A DNA stretch of 64,000 bases from CATQHW01 sp965215345 (GTDB lineage Bacteria; Spirochaetota; Spirochaetia; SZUA-6; Bin103): the NCBI GenBank assembly GCA_965215345.1, contig CBDCDL010000002.1, positions 930,001 through 994,000 on the forward strand, written 5' to 3'. Below the pieces are notes generated by a model. It made no database searches. It was not told the DNA's origin and was given only the letters and a program-made list of their open reading frames with translations. Made by a program: the position numbers and the translations under genes. Positions 61,766 through 64,000 of the stretch are shown piece by piece (the stretch's first letter is position 1; each line of letters begins with the position of its first letter).

Positions 61766-61852
61766 GAGGTGGTCTCGGTTCGTTGGACAGCTCGAGGGGT
61801 AGGCTAAAGTGTAACCCGTTGGTCTTCAACCTACCCATCCTGCGTGAGAAAC
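61766..61852 (-). repeat. Dispersed repeat A, copy 2
   Basis: 87 bases matching 4510-4596. It ends nine bases before the sulfotransferase start cluster and is in frame with it, so the sulfotransferase frame reads LKTNGLHFSLPLELSNEP through the repeat. Confidence 0.8.
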
Positions 61853-62074
61853 TGGCGTCGAGTTGAACCGGGAGGCCCATGATGTGCTGGAGTATCAGGA
61901 CAACCCGTGAACCGAGGGGCAAATCGGCGGACGCTCCTATCTCTCCCTCCCTGCGTGAATAAGCCGGGTAATCGGAACCGGGACGAGCTACCATGATTCT
62001 GCCATGGACGCGCGCTCTGGACAAACAACCGGAGACCGTTGGCAGTGGCAGGCACGTACCCACTGGAGCGCACT

Positions 62075-62386
62075 ATGAGCGGAACAATCATCGACCGGAA
62101 CATGGCCGCGATCAGAGAAACTATCGGGCACATGATAAGGGAAACATTCGCTCACGTCACTTTCACGGACGTATGGGTGCAGCCTCGCGAATCATCGTAC
62201 GGTGATGAGGTGCTGGAGATATGGGCCATTTACGATGGCGTGGCAGGTCAGCTCCAATCTCATAAGAAACTGTGGTTTCGCACCCGTGTCGCCGACGCTC
62301 TTTGGGACTTGGGCGTGGACGCCTCACCCAAGCTGCACTTCATCACGAAGTCTGACGCCGGGGACTGGCGACCTGAAGGCGTCTGA
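62075..62386 (+). CDS. Small protein of unknown function upstream of a HEPN gene
   Basis: 103 aa: MSGTIIDRNMAAIRETIGHM, then VLEIWAIYDGVAGQLQSHKK and ALWDLGVDASPKLHFI. No family recognised. Its last codons overlap the start region of a HEPN-type gene, so the two probably formed a toxin-antitoxin-like or defence pair with this as the first gene. The region is more A+T-rich than average. Confidence 0.6.
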   Translation: MSGTIIDRNMAAIRETIGHMIRETFAHVTFTDVWVQPRESSYGDEVLEIWAIYDGVAGQLQSHKKLWFRTRVADALWDLGVDASPKLHFITKSDAGDWRPEGV

Positions 62387-62640
62387 CTTCCTGACGTCGG
62401 CTGAGACGCAGTTGTCGATCGGTCACGGTCGGCCCATCGAGTCCGATCTTCGCCGGGCGGCGAGCACGGTGTACTATGCCTTGTTCCATTGCTTGGCCAA
62501 GTGTTGCGCGGATACGCTTTGTCGGCGGCAGTGATGCGGTGAGGAGCACGACCGCTTGGCGGCGCCGTATCGCGCGCTCGATCACGGCCGGAACCAGGCA
62601 AGTATGCAGGCAGGAACAGGAAATGCATCACACGTCGGCC
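62365..62640 (+). pseudogene. HEPN-domain protein remnant
   Basis: Frame 1 reads KASDFLTSAETQLSIGHGRP, then ESDLRRAASTVYYALFHCLA, the HEPN hallmark R-x(4)-YYALFH. It breaks near 62520; the next pieces, SDAVRSTTAWRR and APYRALDHGRNQ, are in two other frames and match the usual continuation of such proteins. At least two single-base changes separate them. HEPN proteins are often ribonuclease toxins. Confidence 0.68.
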
Positions 62641-62852
62641 CTCGTGCCGCTCATTCCTCATGCCCGCCCGGCGCCGGATGGTCTCCGCGTCGATGACGGC
62701 CGCTGGCAGGCGGGGCGCGCAACCCGGGGTCAGGGGCGGCGGGGGGCGGCCGGCACCTTCACTGGTGACCTGCTGACCCGGACCGACCGACCGCACGGAA
62801 GTTGACAGCACGCCGCGGCCCGCGTAGCGTCCCGGTCGTCGAGGACGAGGGC

Positions 62853-63485
62853 ATGACCGGAACGACCGAACCCCCGCCGGCTGCGCCGACCGCGCCGACC
62901 GCGCTGGCTTCCCTGCTGTGCGACGTCCTGCCGCCCCAGGGCGCCTGGAGCGACGACGCCTACCTGTGGCTCACCGACCACACCAACCGCCTGATCGAGT
63001 TCACCGACGGCTACCTCGAGGAACTGCCGATGCCCACCTCCAGCCACCAACTCGCCCTCGCGGTCCTCTTTCGCCGGTTCGACCACTATCTCACGCCGCG
63101 CGGCGGCCTCGTACTGTTCGCCGCCTTGCGCATGCGCATCCGCGCGGGCAAGTTCCGCGAGCCCGACCTGCTGCTGCTCGTGGACCGCACGGATTCCCGC
63201 TTCCGGAACCGCTACTGGCTGGGCGCGGACTTGGTGGTCGAGGTCGTCAGCCCGGACAAGCCGGAGCGGGACTTGGTGGAGAAACGCGCCGACTACGTCG
63301 AGGCGGGCATACCGGAGTACTGGATCGCGGACCCACGCGACGCGACGATCACCGTGCTGGCGCTCGAGGGCGATGCCTACGTCGAGCACGGTGTGTACGC
63401 CCGCGGCGGTTCGGCCACGTCGCGGCTGCTCGCGGGCTTCGCGGTCGACGTGGCGGCGGTGTTCGACGCCCCCGGAGTCGGGTGA
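62853..63485 (+). CDS. Uma2-family (DUF820) PD-(D/E)XK endonuclease-like protein
   Basis: 210 aa. The fold is recognised by IEFTDGYLEELPMPTSSHQ, REPDLLLLVDR (catalytic Asp) and LVVEVVSPDKPERDLVEKR (Glu/Lys), then ADYVEAGIPEYWIADP. Such proteins are abundant in cyanobacteria and some MAGs; function unproven. ATG at 62853 chosen; a frame from 62802 is open but unconserved. Intact. Confidence 0.85.
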   Translation: MTGTTEPPPAAPTAPTALASLLCDVLPPQGAWSDDAYLWLTDHTNRLIEFTDGYLEELPMPTSSHQLALAVLFRRFDHYLTPRGGLVLFAALRMRIRAGKFREPDLLLLVDRTDSRFRNRYWLGADLVVEVVSPDKPERDLVEKRADYVEAGIPEYWIADPRDATITVLALEGDAYVEHGVYARGGSATSRLLAGFAVDVAAVFDAPGVG

Positions 63486-63517
63486 GTAGCAGCGACCCGA
63501 TGGCGGTCCGCGTGTGG

Positions 63518-63544
63518 CCCCTCCCCCGGCGGCCGGGGGAGGGG
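63518..63544. terminator. 12-bp perfect GC hairpin
   Basis: CCCCTCCCCCGG, loop CGG, CCGGGGGAGGGG, about 33 bases after the Uma2 stop. No T tract, so termination is uncertain; it may also be a repeat end. Confidence 0.45.
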
Positions 63545-63775
63545 ACGATCGAGTCCGTCATCTCACAGAGCTTCGAGGACTGGGAGTTGCTCATCGTCGA
63601 TGACGGCCACCGACCGCACCTCGGCGATCATCGCCAACTACCAGTCCGGCGACGGGCGGATCAGGGTGGTTTCGCACGCGATCAATTCAGGCCCCCGATG
63701 CCGCACGCAACACTGCCCTCGAGCTCGCGCGCGGTGCTTTGATCGCGTTCCTCGACGGCGACGACGTGTGGGGGT
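63543..63775 (+). pseudogene. Family 2 glycosyltransferase remnant in three frames
   Basis: TIESVISQSFEDWELLIVDDG is in one frame, STDRTSAIIANYQSGDGRI in the next and TALELARGALIAFLDGDDVW in the third. Together they make the first ~80 residues of a GT2 enzyme, missing its own start. Downstream nothing of the protein remains. A close parallel of the intact gene at 44494. Confidence 0.78.
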
Positions 63776-63904
63776 CCGCTTCATCGGCCCGGTGCAGTAT
63801 ACCACGTGGTCGAGCCGCTGAACCGGACGGCAGTATTCGGTGCCGATCCGACAGACTCCTTGAACCAGGCGCCGCCGAATCGCTACGCTCGGTCGAGCCC
63901 TGCG

Positions 63905-64000
63905 ATGACCACTCCCTATCCCCGCATCCCCTACGGCGAGGGTGACTTCAAGCGCATCCGCGTGAACCGCTGGCTGTACGTGGACAAGACCCGCTTCCTG
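63905..64000 (+). CDS. AAA-ATPase-like/PD-(D/E)XK family protein, start only (copy 3)
   Basis: The first 32 residues (MTTPYPRIPYGEGDFKRIRV onward to DKTRFL) are identical to the protein at 38041 apart from ATG in place of GTG, and the DNA is nearly identical too. The gene runs out of the window. Confidence 0.87.
   Translation, partial: MTTPYPRIPYGEGDFKRIRVNRWLYVDKTRFL

Overview
The window reads as high-GC chromosomal DNA from an unnamed spirochaete, plausibly a host-associated or marine lineage. The best evidence is a class I (archaeal-type) lysyl-tRNA synthetase at 25.2-26.9 kb. It is supported by an Era GTPase whose P-loop reads GRPSAGKST rather than the usual GRPNVGKST, and by an acidic outer-membrane porin-like protein ending in tyrosine. 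Genes are tightly packed, with many ATGA/GTGA stop-start overlaps. Pseudogenes, frameshifts and mobile-element debris are frequent.

0-3.7 kb: SUF iron-sulfur operon (sufD end, sufS, sufU, an Nfu-type protein) and an HD-domain protein. 3.7-12.1 kb: two exported proteins around an accessory block. The block holds a decayed IS21 element truncated by an IS3 fragment, a Phd-PIN toxin-antitoxin operon split by an IS110 element (with a candidate bridge-RNA region), and a compact group IIC intron lacking its reverse transcriptase, sitting directly behind an intrinsic terminator. 12.3-28.9 kb: housekeeping genes (infA, argJ, clpP, a HigA-like antitoxin, ApbE, an alpha-oxoamine synthase, a TetR regulator with a clear operator, era, a cobA-hemD fusion, mnmA, bcp, rpiA, lysS, and a GHMP kinase/nucleotidyltransferase pair) with moxR and purC pseudogenes.

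29.0-33.0 kb: a four-gene set encoding a Tat-exported Rieske protein, a b6-type cytochrome b, an octaheme c cytochrome resembling hydroxylamine oxidoreductases, and a small barrel-like protein. This suggests a periplasmic quinol-linked redox chain.

33.2-62 kb: a surface-glycan locus. It has a Wza-like SLBB export protein, Wzz-like co-polymerase, Wzx flippase, Wzy/ligase-like membrane protein, several glycosyltransferases, nucleotide-sugar epimerases and a sulfotransferase. It also carries parts of a GDP-heptose pathway (gmhA, hddA, gmhB and a truncated hddC-like gene). Several of these genes are broken by single-base frameshifts, deletions or an IS1634-family insertion.

62-64 kb: a small unknown protein, a decayed HEPN gene, a Uma2-type nuclease, a glycosyltransferase fragment, and the start of a second AAA-ATPase-like/PD-(D/E)XK gene. 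A third, truncated copy of that family lies at 50.3 kb. Several 40-90 bp dispersed repeats recur across the window. No rRNA, tRNA or CRISPR array was recognised.
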